Of a stretch of DNA of 17,279 nucleotides, positions 7,959 through 14,617 are shown one piece after another; position 1 is the first letter of the stretch; every line of letters begins with the position of its first letter. Made by a program: the position numbers and the translations under genes. This stretch comes from Alphaproteobacteria bacterium. GTDB lineage: Bacteria; Pseudomonadota; Alphaproteobacteria; GCA-2731375. Under the pieces are notes generated by a model that worked only from the letters and a program-made list of their open reading frames with translations, was not told where the DNA came from and made no database searches. The stretch spans positions 1-17,279 of the forward strand of contig JANQKO010000491.1 of assembly GCA_028281075.1 (NCBI GenBank). The letters are read 5' to 3'.

Positions 7959-8344
7959 AGCAGGCTGACCGTGGCGACCGGAAACAGCAGGCCCAGCAGC
8001 AGGAAGGTGAGCGGGCCGCCGCGCCGGATGAACGCGGCGATCAGCAGGGCGGCGCCGGCGGCCAGGACCGCGGCCCAGGCGGCGATCAGCGACAGCGTGA
8101 GCTCGATGGATACCGCCAGCGCGGCATGGAGGTCGTCGGCGACGACATCGAGAGACAGCCGGTTCAGGATCTCGGCGGTGACGACCGTGTAGCCGTACAT
8201 GCCCAACATGATGTCCTGCAGCGAGATGGCGGTCAGCACCAGGATTGTCGCCGCGCTGCCCAGGAAGGCATGGCCGAAGCGTGTCGCGAACGGCAGCGCG
8301 GTGGCAGCGGGCGGACCGCCGGTCGGATCGTCGTCGCCGGTCAC
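7946..8344 (-). CDS. Small three-helix membrane protein, function unknown
   Basis: 132 residues. An acidic, Pro/Gly-rich cytoplasmic or flexible N-terminus (1-20) is followed by hydrophobic segments at about 24-42, 80-106 and 111-128. The first two are joined by a hydrophilic stretch rich in Asp and Leu (60-75). I recognise no family motif. Translation starts at GTG; the next in-frame ATG would remove the first helix. The GTG lies ten bases after the LLM oxidoreductase stop, so co-transcription and translational coupling are likely. A clear terminator overlaps the 3' end. It could be a membrane anchor or accessory protein for the oxidoreductase, but nothing in the sequence shows that. Confidence 0.65.
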   Translation of the reverse strand: MTGDDDPTGGPPAATALPFATRFGHAFLGSAATILVLTAISLQDIMLGMYGYTVVTAEILNRLSLDVVADDLHAALAVSIELTLSLIAAWAAVLAAGAALLIAAFIRRGGPLTFLLLGLLFPVATVSLLRAA

Positions 8345-8354
8345 GGCCGCCGGA

Positions 8355-9221
8355 TCAGCGCGCGTCCATCAGCCGCCGCATGGCGTCGAGCTGGCCGTCG
8401 GGGAAGCCGAGATCCGATTCCGTCGTGCGGAAGGTGACGCGGGTGGCGCCCAGCGCCCGCCATTGCGCGATCAGGTCCAGCCATTCCTGCGGTCCGCCGG
8501 CATGGGCAAAGACCGTGGCGTCGACACCGATTTCGGCCGGGTCGCGGCCGGCCTCGGCCGCGCTCTCGCGCAGCAGGTCGAAGTAGCGCCGCACCTCGTC
8601 GTCGGGCGCGGCCCGGGAATAGACGAACCAGCCGTCGGCCAGGCGGCCGGTCCGGCGCACGGCGGGCGGGCTCATGGCGCCGAACCAGATCGGGATCGGC
8701 CGCTGCACCGGTTCCGGGTTCAGGCCGGCGTCGGCGAAGTCGTGCCATTCGCCCGCGAAGGTCACCAGGTCCTCGCACCAGAGCCGCCGCATCACCGCGA
8801 CCTGCTCCTCCATGCGCCGGCCGCGGTTGCGGAAATCCATGCCCAGCGCGTCGAACTCGACCTCGTTCCAGCCCAGCCCGACACCGAGGCGCAGCCGGCC
8901 GCCGCTCAGCACGTCGATCTCGGCCGCCTGCTTGGCCACCAGCACGGCCTGGCGCTGGGGCAGGATCAGGATCGCGGTGGCGAGCTCGATCTTCGTGGTC
9001 AGGCCGGCGAGGAAGCCCATCAGCGCGAACGGCTCGTGAAACATGAAGTCGCGGGTGTAGAGCCTGGCGAATTCGGGCCCCCGCGGCGTGCCGGCGCCCA
9101 GCACGTGGTCCGGCATCGAGATATGGGCGAAGCCCATCGCCTCGGCCGCCTGGGCGAAGTCGCGGATCACGATCGGGTCGCGGCCGATCTCGGTCTGCGG
9201 GAACGAGATGCCGATCTGCAT
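8355..9221 (-). CDS. LLM-class (luciferase-like) flavin/F420-dependent oxidoreductase
   Basis: 288 residues from an ATG preceded by GGGAGG five bases upstream; the frame stays open further upstream, but that extension is not protein-like. The N-terminal MQIGISFPQTEIG strand, the AQAAEAMGFAHISMPDH segment, the ELATAILILPQRQAVLVAKQ helix, DVLSGGRLRLGVGLGWNEVEF, and the PIPIWFGA strand are hallmarks of the bacterial luciferase-like (beta/alpha)8 family. It looks closest to the subgroup annotated as probable F420-dependent oxidoreductases of the Rv2161c type. Usual family length is about 280-300. Substrate is unknown; the cofactor may be F420 or FMN. It is divergent from the SDR gene and probably co-transcribed with the small membrane protein downstream. 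Confidence 0.9.
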   Translation of the reverse strand: MQIGISFPQTEIGRDPIVIRDFAQAAEAMGFAHISMPDHVLGAGTPRGPEFARLYTRDFMFHEPFALMGFLAGLTTKIELATAILILPQRQAVLVAKQAAEIDVLSGGRLRLGVGLGWNEVEFDALGMDFRNRGRRMEEQVAVMRRLWCEDLVTFAGEWHDFADAGLNPEPVQRPIPIWFGAMSPPAVRRTGRLADGWFVYSRAAPDDEVRRYFDLLRESAAEAGRDPAEIGVDATVFAHAGGPQEWLDLIAQWRALGATRVTFRTTESDLGFPDGQLDAMRRLMDAR

Positions 9222-9243
9222 GGCTGCCTCCCTGGCCCGGCTT

Positions 9244-9272
9244 TTGCGCCTTCTCCGGGGCCAGCCTATCAT
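9244..9272 (+). promoter_or_regulatory. Candidate sigma-70 type promoter for the SDR gene
   Basis: TTGCGC and TATCAT are separated by exactly 17 bases, ending 34 bases before the SDR start codon. The -10 box matches the consensus at five of six positions, the -35 box at three of six. It lies in the 85-base gap between two divergent genes. Prediction only. Confidence 0.35.
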
Positions 9273-9306
9273 GCCGGTCGGGCAAGCAACGAATGGGAGG
9301 AACGGC

Positions 9307-10083
9307 ATGACCGGCCGCGTGCAGGACAAGGTTGCCATCGTCACCGGCGGCTGCTCGGGCATCGGCCGCGCCACGGCGCGGCGGCTGGCCGAGGAGGGCG
9401 CAAAAGTCGCGATCACCGACATCAACCAGGCGGCCGGCCAGTCGGCGGCCGACGAGGTCGGGCACGGGACCGTCTTCATGGCGCATGACTGCCGCGACGA
9501 GCAGGGCTGGGACGAGGTGGTGCGCGGCGTCGTCGAGCGCTTCGGCGGCCTCGACATCCTGGTCAACTGCGCCGGCATCCTGGGCACCGGGCCGACGCGC
9601 GATCCCATGGAGACCACGCTGGAGGAGTGGCGGGCGATCCAGGGCGTCAACATGGAAGGCACCTTCCTCGGCTGCAAGGCCGCGATCCGGGCCATGGTGG
9701 CCGGTGGCGGCGGCGGCTCGATCGTCAACCTGTCGTCGGTCGCCGGCCTGATCGGCACGCCGCTCTGGGCCTATGGCGCCAGCAAGGGCGGCGTCCGGCT
9801 GCTGACCAAGTCGGTGGCGCTCTATTGCGCCCGTAAGGGCCATAAGGTGCGCTGCAACTCGATCCATCCCGGCCTGATCGACACGCCCATGGGCGACCAG
9901 GTCCTGAACTGGCTCTACGACGACCCGGCCAAGGGACTCGCCGATCGCGAGCGCCTGGTGCCGCTGGGCGAGGTCGGCAGGCCCGAGGACGTGGCCCATG
10001 CCGCGCTCTACCTGGCCTCCGACGAATCGCGCTACGTCACCGGTGCCGAGCTGGTGGTCGACGGGGGCTATACCATCTATTAG
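9307..10083 (+). CDS. SDR-family NAD-dependent dehydrogenase/reductase
   Basis: 258 residues, the classical SDR length. Visible motifs: TGGCSGIG cofactor loop (13-20), D38 after strand 2 (favours NAD over NADP), NCAG (87-90), N115, catalytic S143, and Y156-x-x-x-K160 in AYGASK. The CNSIHPGLIDTPM segment (183-195) and the closing VTGAELVVDGGYT are typical of cyclic-alcohol and hydroxysteroid dehydrogenases of the 3-oxoacyl-ACP-reductase-like group, so oxidation of a secondary or cyclic alcohol is the best guess. A GGGAGG site six bases before the ATG fixes the start. It is divergent from the LLM oxidoreductase, suggesting a shared regulatory gap. Confidence 0.93.
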   Translation: MTGRVQDKVAIVTGGCSGIGRATARRLAEEGAKVAITDINQAAGQSAADEVGHGTVFMAHDCRDEQGWDEVVRGVVERFGGLDILVNCAGILGTGPTRDPMETTLEEWRAIQGVNMEGTFLGCKAAIRAMVAGGGGGSIVNLSSVAGLIGTPLWAYGASKGGVRLLTKSVALYCARKGHKVRCNSIHPGLIDTPMGDQVLNWLYDDPAKGLADRERLVPLGEVGRPEDVAHAALYLASDESRYVTGAELVVDGGYTIY

Positions 10084-10098
10084 CGTATTTTGGGCCTG

Positions 10099-10116
10099 TG
10101 GCGCCGGCTGGCGCCA
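10099..10116. terminator. Perfect 7-bp hairpin after the SDR gene
   Basis: TGGCGCC and GGCGCCA flank a four-base GGCT loop, starting 15 bases after the SDR stop. There is no T-run after the stem on either strand, so it is not a canonical intrinsic terminator. It may still help end or stabilise the SDR transcript. Confidence 0.35.
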
Positions 10117-10148
10117 TGAAAGGGGACGTTAAGCAACTTGCGATAACA

Positions 10149-10180
10149 ATTTGCGGCAGATTTTCCTTCCGTCCGCAAAT
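10149..10180. promoter_or_regulatory. 8-bp inverted repeat in the histidine kinase leader
   Basis: ATTTGCGG and CCGCAAAT form a perfect inverted repeat with a 16-base, pyrimidine-rich spacer. It ends 14 bases before the GTG start of the sensor kinase. A further TTGCG lies just upstream. The centre-to-centre distance of 24 bases fits either a two-site operator or an RNA hairpin close to the ribosome site. Confidence 0.4.
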
Positions 10181-10194
10181 CCGGGGATCAGCGC

Positions 10195-11985
10195 GTGGCC
10201 CTACGCTTTCGCTATCTACTGGCGGTCGCGTTCATAGCCGTCGCCCTCATACCCGAGCTGTTCCTGAGCGCCTGGTTTCAGCGCGCGGCGTTCGACAACG
10301 AGATGGCCGCGGTACGCGAGAAGCATCTTTTGCTGGCCAGCAACATGACCGCGGCGCTGGAACGCTACGCGAAGGATGTCGAGGCCACCTTCGAGATGCT
10401 GTCCGCCACCGCGGTCGCGGGGTTGCCGCTGGACAGCGCCGTCGAGCTGGCCGGACAACTGGGCCTCCGGCACTTCTGCCTGATCGGTGACGACGGGCGG
10501 ATCGAGCGGCGACTGGACCTGAACGGCGAGACCGCGACCTCGCTCGACCCGGACGTCCTCGAACGGCTCCGGGCGCGGGCCGACGGCGGCCGGCTGTTCG
10601 GCCCCGTCGTCGCCGACGCGGCCGGCCGGCCGACGATCAACCTGGTCCACCGTCTGGCCGACGGCCGGATCGCCTTCGCCCGGTTGTCCACGGATTACTT
10701 CATCCGCCTGCAGCAGGCGATTGCCTTCGGGCGCAAGGGTCATGCCGCGATCGTCGACCATCAGGGCAACCTGCTGGCCCACCCCAATCCGGATTGGCAT
10801 GCGAGCCGCAAGAACATCGCCAAGGTCGAGCCGGTGCGCCGCATGATGCGGGCCGAGACCGGCGTGACGACATTCTTTTCGCCGGCCATGCAGCGCGACA
10901 TGGTGTCGGGCTTTACCAGCGTGCCCGGGGTCGGCTGGGGCGTGATGGTGCCGCAGCCGATCGAGGAGCTCGAGGAGCGGGCCGCCGAGGTGCAGCGGGG
11001 GGCGCTGGTGGTCATGCTGATCGGCCTGATCACCGCGGGCATGGTGTCATGGCTGATCGCGGGCCTGCTGATGCGGCCGATCGATGCCGTGGTGGGCGCC
11101 GCGCGGCAGATCGCCCGGGGCTGCCTGACCGCCCGCGTGCCGGCGGGCTCGCGGACGACGCCGCTGGAGTTCCGGCAGCTCTCGAACGGCTTCAACGCCA
11201 TGGCCGAGCGGATCGAGACCGATCAGAAGGTCATGCGCTCGGCCCTGTCCGAGGCCCAGCTCGCCAACCGCACGAAGTCCGAGTTCCTCGCCAACATGAG
11301 CCACGAATTCCGGACGCCACTGAACGCCGTGATCGGCTTCTCCGATACCATGCGGCAGCAGGTCCTGGGGCCGCTGGGCAATCCGCGCTATCGCGAATAT
11401 GTGGACAATATCCACTATTCGGGACAGCACCTGCTGGCCATCATCAACGACATCCTCGATCTGTCGAAGATCGAGCCCGGCCGTCTCGAGATCGAGGACG
11501 ACGTCTTCGATATCGCCGGCATGATCGAGGAAGCGCTGATCCTGATCCGGCCGCGCGCGGCCGAGGCCGAGCTTTCCGTCAAGGTCGACGTCGCTCCGGG
11601 CCTGCCGCCACTGCGCGCCAGTAAGGTCAAGCTGAAGCAGATCCTGATCAACCTATTGGCGAATGCCGTTCGATTCACGCCGGCCGGTGGCCGCGTCAGC
11701 CTGCGTGTCGACCATGCCGGCGACGGCGGTCTGCGGATTCGGATCAGCGATACCGGCATCGGCATGACGGCCGACGAGATCGCGCTGGCGCTGCAGCCGT
11801 TCGCCCAGGTCGACAGCAAGCTGAGCCGGAAATACGAGGGCACCGGCCTGGGTTTGCCGCTGGCCCGGCGGCTGATCGAACTACATGGCGGGCGCCTCGA
11901 GATCGCCAGCCAGCCCGACAGCGGTACCACGGCCGACGTCTTCGTGCCGGCCGACCGGATCGTGCTGCGCGACGCCGCCGAGTAG
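10195..11985 (+). CDS. Membrane sensor histidine kinase, Cache-like sensor, orphan
   Basis: 596 residues. TM1 at 5-27, an extracytoplasmic sensor of about 240 residues whose distal part (GHAAIVDHQGNLLAHPNP, 182-199) looks like a double-Cache ligand-binding domain, TM2 at about 269-293, HAMP about 294-345, and a HisKA dimerisation domain with SHEFRTPLN and phospho-acceptor H370. The HATPase domain has the N-box ILINLLANAVRF (483-493), DTGIG (519-523) and GTGLGLPLA (549-557). There is no receiver or output domain and no response regulator next to it, so its partner is elsewhere. The start is GTG with only a weak upstream purine stretch. Cache domains usually sense small organic molecules; the ligand here is unknown. 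Confidence 0.93.
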   Translation: MALRFRYLLAVAFIAVALIPELFLSAWFQRAAFDNEMAAVREKHLLLASNMTAALERYAKDVEATFEMLSATAVAGLPLDSAVELAGQLGLRHFCLIGDDGRIERRLDLNGETATSLDPDVLERLRARADGGRLFGPVVADAAGRPTINLVHRLADGRIAFARLSTDYFIRLQQAIAFGRKGHAAIVDHQGNLLAHPNPDWHASRKNIAKVEPVRRMMRAETGVTTFFSPAMQRDMVSGFTSVPGVGWGVMVPQPIEELEERAAEVQRGALVVMLIGLITAGMVSWLIAGLLMRPIDAVVGAARQIARGCLTARVPAGSRTTPLEFRQLSNGFNAMAERIETDQKVMRSALSEAQLANRTKSEFLANMSHEFRTPLNAVIGFSDTMRQQVLGPLGNPRYREYVDNIHYSGQHLLAIINDILDLSKIEPGRLEIEDDVFDIAGMIEEALILIRPRAAEAELSVKVDVAPGLPPLRASKVKLKQILINLLANAVRFTPAGGRVSLRVDHAGDGGLRIRISDTGIGMTADEIALALQPFAQVDSKLSRKYEGTGLGLPLARRLIELHGGRLEIASQPDSGTTADVFVPADRIVLRDAAE

Positions 11986-12132
11986 CGACACCCGCGGCGG
12001 CAAACACGCAAAAGGAGAATGACGGTACCGGATCGATCGGATCGGTTAACGTCTTGATAATGGTTGCCACCGATTATCGGCCGCTCGGGCATGGGTCGCG
12101 GTCCGTGATGGCTGCCCGTCGGGAACCGCCGC

Positions 12133-12909
12133 ATGACGATCTACGGTCCGTCCAGGGAAGAAGACCTGCTGGAGGCTTGGCAGCACGCCAAGGGCATCCA
12201 GGACATCTACAACAAGTACGAGATGCCGAACTTCGTCAGCGACAACATGATTGCGCTGAACCGAAGCCTGTCGTTCGTCCATGACCGGAAGTTCTTCCAG
12301 ACGTTCCAGGAATTCGCGGCCGACGACGCGGATTTCGCCAAGCTCTGGCGGCTGCATACCTATTGCTGGGCCGGCCGGTCGGCCCTGTCGGTCGACGGCG
12401 ATTTCGTCGAATGCGGGGTCTATAAGGGGTTCTACTCGTCGGTTCTGGTGCGCTACCTCTCGTTCGCCGATATTCCGCGGCAGATGTATCTCTACGACAC
12501 CTTCGAAGGCCTGCCCGAGGCGCAGAGCAGCGCCCAGGAACGCTTGGCGACCAATCCCTACTATGACTGGGAGGGCACCCACGACGAGGTCGTGAAACGG
12601 TTCGCCGATTTTCCCAACGTCCATGTCATCAAGGGCACGGTGCCGGAGATTCTGGAGCAGCGGTCGCCGGCGCGGATCGCGCTGCTGCATCTCGACATGA
12701 ACGCGGCCATGGCCGAGACCGGGGCGCTCGACCTGCTGTTCGACCGGGTGTCGGACGGCGGCATCGTGCTGATGGACGATTTCGGCCGCTACGACCTGCC
12801 CGGCCTGTTCGGCGCCCTTTACAACTGGATGCTGGACCGCGGCTGTCCGGTGCTGGAACTGCCGACGGGCCAGGGCCTGGTGATCAAGCGCGCGCGGCGG
12901 CCCGGCTGA
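12133..12909 (+). CDS. TylF/MycF/NovP-related SAM-dependent methyltransferase
   Basis: 258 residues, the normal family length. SAM-binding motif VECGVYKG (92-99), an acidic strand-2 motif YDTFEGLP (121-128), HLDMN (186-190), GGIVLMDDFG (209-218) with the paired Asp D215-D216, and C-terminal LPTGQGLVIK (243-252). The order matches class I O-methyltransferases related to macrocin O-methyltransferase. The usual H-x-D-x-D-x-Y metal-site signature is changed to HLDMN without the Tyr, and the LPTGQG ending is typical of a broader proteobacterial/cyanobacterial branch rather than of macrolide enzymes. The substrate, possibly a sugar or surface glycan, is inferred. The start ATG follows a weak GGGAA site. 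It is convergent with the PmtA-like gene. Confidence 0.85.
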   Translation: MTIYGPSREEDLLEAWQHAKGIQDIYNKYEMPNFVSDNMIALNRSLSFVHDRKFFQTFQEFAADDADFAKLWRLHTYCWAGRSALSVDGDFVECGVYKGFYSSVLVRYLSFADIPRQMYLYDTFEGLPEAQSSAQERLATNPYYDWEGTHDEVVKRFADFPNVHVIKGTVPEILEQRSPARIALLHLDMNAAMAETGALDLLFDRVSDGGIVLMDDFGRYDLPGLFGALYNWMLDRGCPVLELPTGQGLVIKRARRPG

Positions 12910-12932
12910 CCCGGCCGGCGGGGCGGTCAGCC
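12904..12932. terminator. Shared inverted repeat spanning two convergent stop codons
   Basis: GGCTGACC and GGTCAGCC form a perfect 8-bp inverted repeat with a 13-base GC-rich loop. The TGA of the TylF-like gene (12907-12909) and the TGA of the PmtA-like gene (complement of 12927-12929) are the symmetric centres of the two arms. There is no T-run on either side, so action as a bidirectional terminator or as an RNA 3'-end stabiliser is inferred. Confidence 0.45.
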
Positions 12933-13589
12933 GCCGGGCAGGGCCGTCGGGATCGTGCCGTCCATGACCGCGACATCCTTGCGGTAGCGCCAGAGCGTGA
13001 ACAGGCCGAACGGGCCGACATTGCGCTCCTCGAGCAGGCGCAGCCGGCTGTCGGCGAACAGGACGTCGGCGGTCAGATCGGAATGCCAGCCCAGCAGCCG
13101 GCAGGCGGGCGCGAACAGGCGTTCGGCCACGGCCATGGGACCGCTGTCCCGGGCGACGTGGTTGACGACGATGAGCTGTCCGCCGGGGGCGCAGACCCGT
13201 TCCAGCTCTTGCCAGACGCCGCGCGGATCGGGCACGGCGGTCATCACATACATGGCGACCACGGTATCGAACTCGCCGTCGGCGAAGGCGAGTTGGGCCG
13301 CGTCCATCTCCAGGATGCCGCGCATGTTGTCCAGGCGCGCGGCGCGCCGGCGCGCCTTTTCCAGCATCTCCGCGCTCAGGTCGATGGCGGTGATTTCGGC
13401 GTCGGGCCCGTAAAGCGGCAATGACAGGCCCGTCCCGACGCCGACCTCGAGGACCTTGCCGACATGTCCGTTGACGAGCGAGACCGCCTGCTTCCGGCCG
13501 GCCGTGGCCACGGCGCCGAAGGCGATGTCGTAAACGGGCGCCCACCAGGCGTAGGCCCTGCGAACGGATTGGCGATCTATGGAACTCAC
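12927..13589 (-). CDS. pmtA: PmtA-like phosphatidylethanolamine N-methyltransferase
   Basis: 220 residues. The N-terminal VRRAYAWWAPVYDIAFG (9-25), SAM motif I VLEVGVGTG (46-54), acidic D70, DAAQLAFADGEFDTVVAMYVMTAVPDP (96-122) and VNHVARDSG (142-150) match the Rhodobacter-type PmtA. That enzyme methylates phosphatidylethanolamine stepwise to phosphatidylcholine at the cytoplasmic membrane with S-adenosylmethionine. The first possible start is GTG at 13589, but the only good ribosome site, AGGAG, overlaps that GTG; the codon at the proper distance is ATA at 13580. So the true start is uncertain. The gene follows the EamA gene by 87 bases on the same strand. A different small-molecule methyltransferase of the UbiE-like fold is less likely. 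Confidence 0.8.
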   Translation of the reverse strand: MSSIDRQSVRRAYAWWAPVYDIAFGAVATAGRKQAVSLVNGHVGKVLEVGVGTGLSLPLYGPDAEITAIDLSAEMLEKARRRAARLDNMRGILEMDAAQLAFADGEFDTVVAMYVMTAVPDPRGVWQELERVCAPGGQLIVVNHVARDSGPMAVAERLFAPACRLLGWHSDLTADVLFADSRLRLLEERNVGPFGLFTLWRYRKDVAVMDGTIPTALPGG

Positions 13590-13676
13590 TCCTGCAATAC
13601 GGGGACGCCCCCTTGGTTTATGACAGTCATCCTACATTAAATGGTGCCGATATCCGCAACCCCGGTCCCGCAGATG

Positions 13677-14585
13677 TCACCGGCCGCCATGGCGTCGGCC
13701 GATGCCGTACAGCGCGTGGCCGACCAGCGCCGCCAGCAGGACGGCGCCGCCCAGCAGGGTCCCGTCGCTCGGCCGTTCGTCGATCACCAGCCAGACCCAG
13801 ACCGGCCCGAAGACGACCTCGGTCAGCGACAGCAGCGCCAGCTCGGCGGCCGGCAGGTGGCGGGCGCCCCGGGTGAAGACGCTCAGGCCGGCGGCGATGA
13901 TCGCGGCGCCGTAGAACGCGCAGAGCCCGAGATCCCACGGGCTGATGGCGAACCCCCGGCCCTGGCCGGCGATGACGAACGCGGCGACGGCGGCGCTCAT
14001 GAAGCCGCCGAGGCAGACCGCCGGCAGCATGTCGGTGCCGCGGCCCTGGCGCAGGGCCACGGTCAGGCCGGCGAAGCCCGCCGCCGTCGCCAGGCCGGTC
14101 AGGTTGCCGAACAGGTTGCCGAGCGCGATGCCCTCGCCGACCATGATCGTGATGCCCAGCATCGCCACCGTCATCGTCGCCCAGGTCGACGGGCGGACCG
14201 GCTCGCCGAGCAGGAGCCGGCTGGCGATCGCGGCCATGAACGGCGCCGTGCTGAGCAGGAACAGCGTGTTCGCCACGGTCGTGTGGGTGATCGAGAAGAT
14301 GAAGCAGATAGATGCCGTCGCCAGGCAGGCGCCGCCGGCGAGGCCGGCCCCGCCGGCCAGCCGGAAGGTGGTGCCGATCCCGCCACGATCGCGCAGCGAC
14401 AGCAGCAACAGCAGCGCCAGGCCCTGGGCCAGCGAGCGGTAGAAGACGATCTGCCAGGCATCGGCGGCCTCGATCTGCCGGACGATCAGGCCGCCGAGGC
14501 TGAACACCACGCCGCAGCACAGCACCAGCAGGCAGCCACGGATATAGGCGGCCCGCTGGCCGTGCGTCGGGGACGCGTCCGTCAT
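13677..14585 (-). CDS. EamA/DMT-family transporter (10 helices)
   Basis: 302 residues, standard for the drug/metabolite transporter superfamily. Two EamA halves are visible: about 15-150, ending in a helix after GEPVRPSTW (128-135), and about 156-292, with the matching DERPSDGTLLGGA segment (269-281). About ten hydrophobic helices span the protein, with short polar loops and a basic C-terminal tail. Proteins of this family export amino acids, metabolites or drugs by proton coupling; the substrate cannot be told from sequence. The gene starts with ATG 32 bases after the mechanosensitive channel gene and may be co-transcribed with it. Confidence 0.9.
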   Translation of the reverse strand: MTDASPTHGQRAAYIRGCLLVLCCGVVFSLGGLIVRQIEAADAWQIVFYRSLAQGLALLLLLSLRDRGGIGTTFRLAGGAGLAGGACLATASICFIFSITHTTVANTLFLLSTAPFMAAIASRLLLGEPVRPSTWATMTVAMLGITIMVGEGIALGNLFGNLTGLATAAGFAGLTVALRQGRGTDMLPAVCLGGFMSAAVAAFVIAGQGRGFAISPWDLGLCAFYGAAIIAAGLSVFTRGARHLPAAELALLSLTEVVFGPVWVWLVIDERPSDGTLLGGAVLLAALVGHALYGIGRRHGGR

Positions 14586-14617
14586 GCCCGTGGCGACCCC
14601 ATGACCGGTCCCGCCAC

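Noticed and set aside
7735..7968. Short plus-strand frames in the 332-base gap
   Set aside because: No ribosome site and no family similarity; they run into the terminator and the antisense of the small membrane gene.
9088..9306. Upstream extension of the SDR frame
   Set aside because: It would overlap the divergent LLM gene; ATG at 9307 has a GGGAGG site and gives the canonical SDR N-terminus.
9222..9758. N-terminal extension of the LLM gene to an upstream start
   Set aside because: The extension is antisense to the SDR gene and Pro/Arg/Ser-rich; the ATG at 9221 has GGGAGG and matches the family N-terminus.
8341..9999. 552-codon minus-strand frame across the LLM and SDR genes
   Set aside because: Spans two divergent real genes in the wrong frame; no recognisable protein.
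12012..12057. AAGGAG followed by a 12-codon frame ATG ACG GTA ... TGA
   Set aside because: The purine box is only one base from the ATG, too close to serve it, and no other start lies at the right distance.
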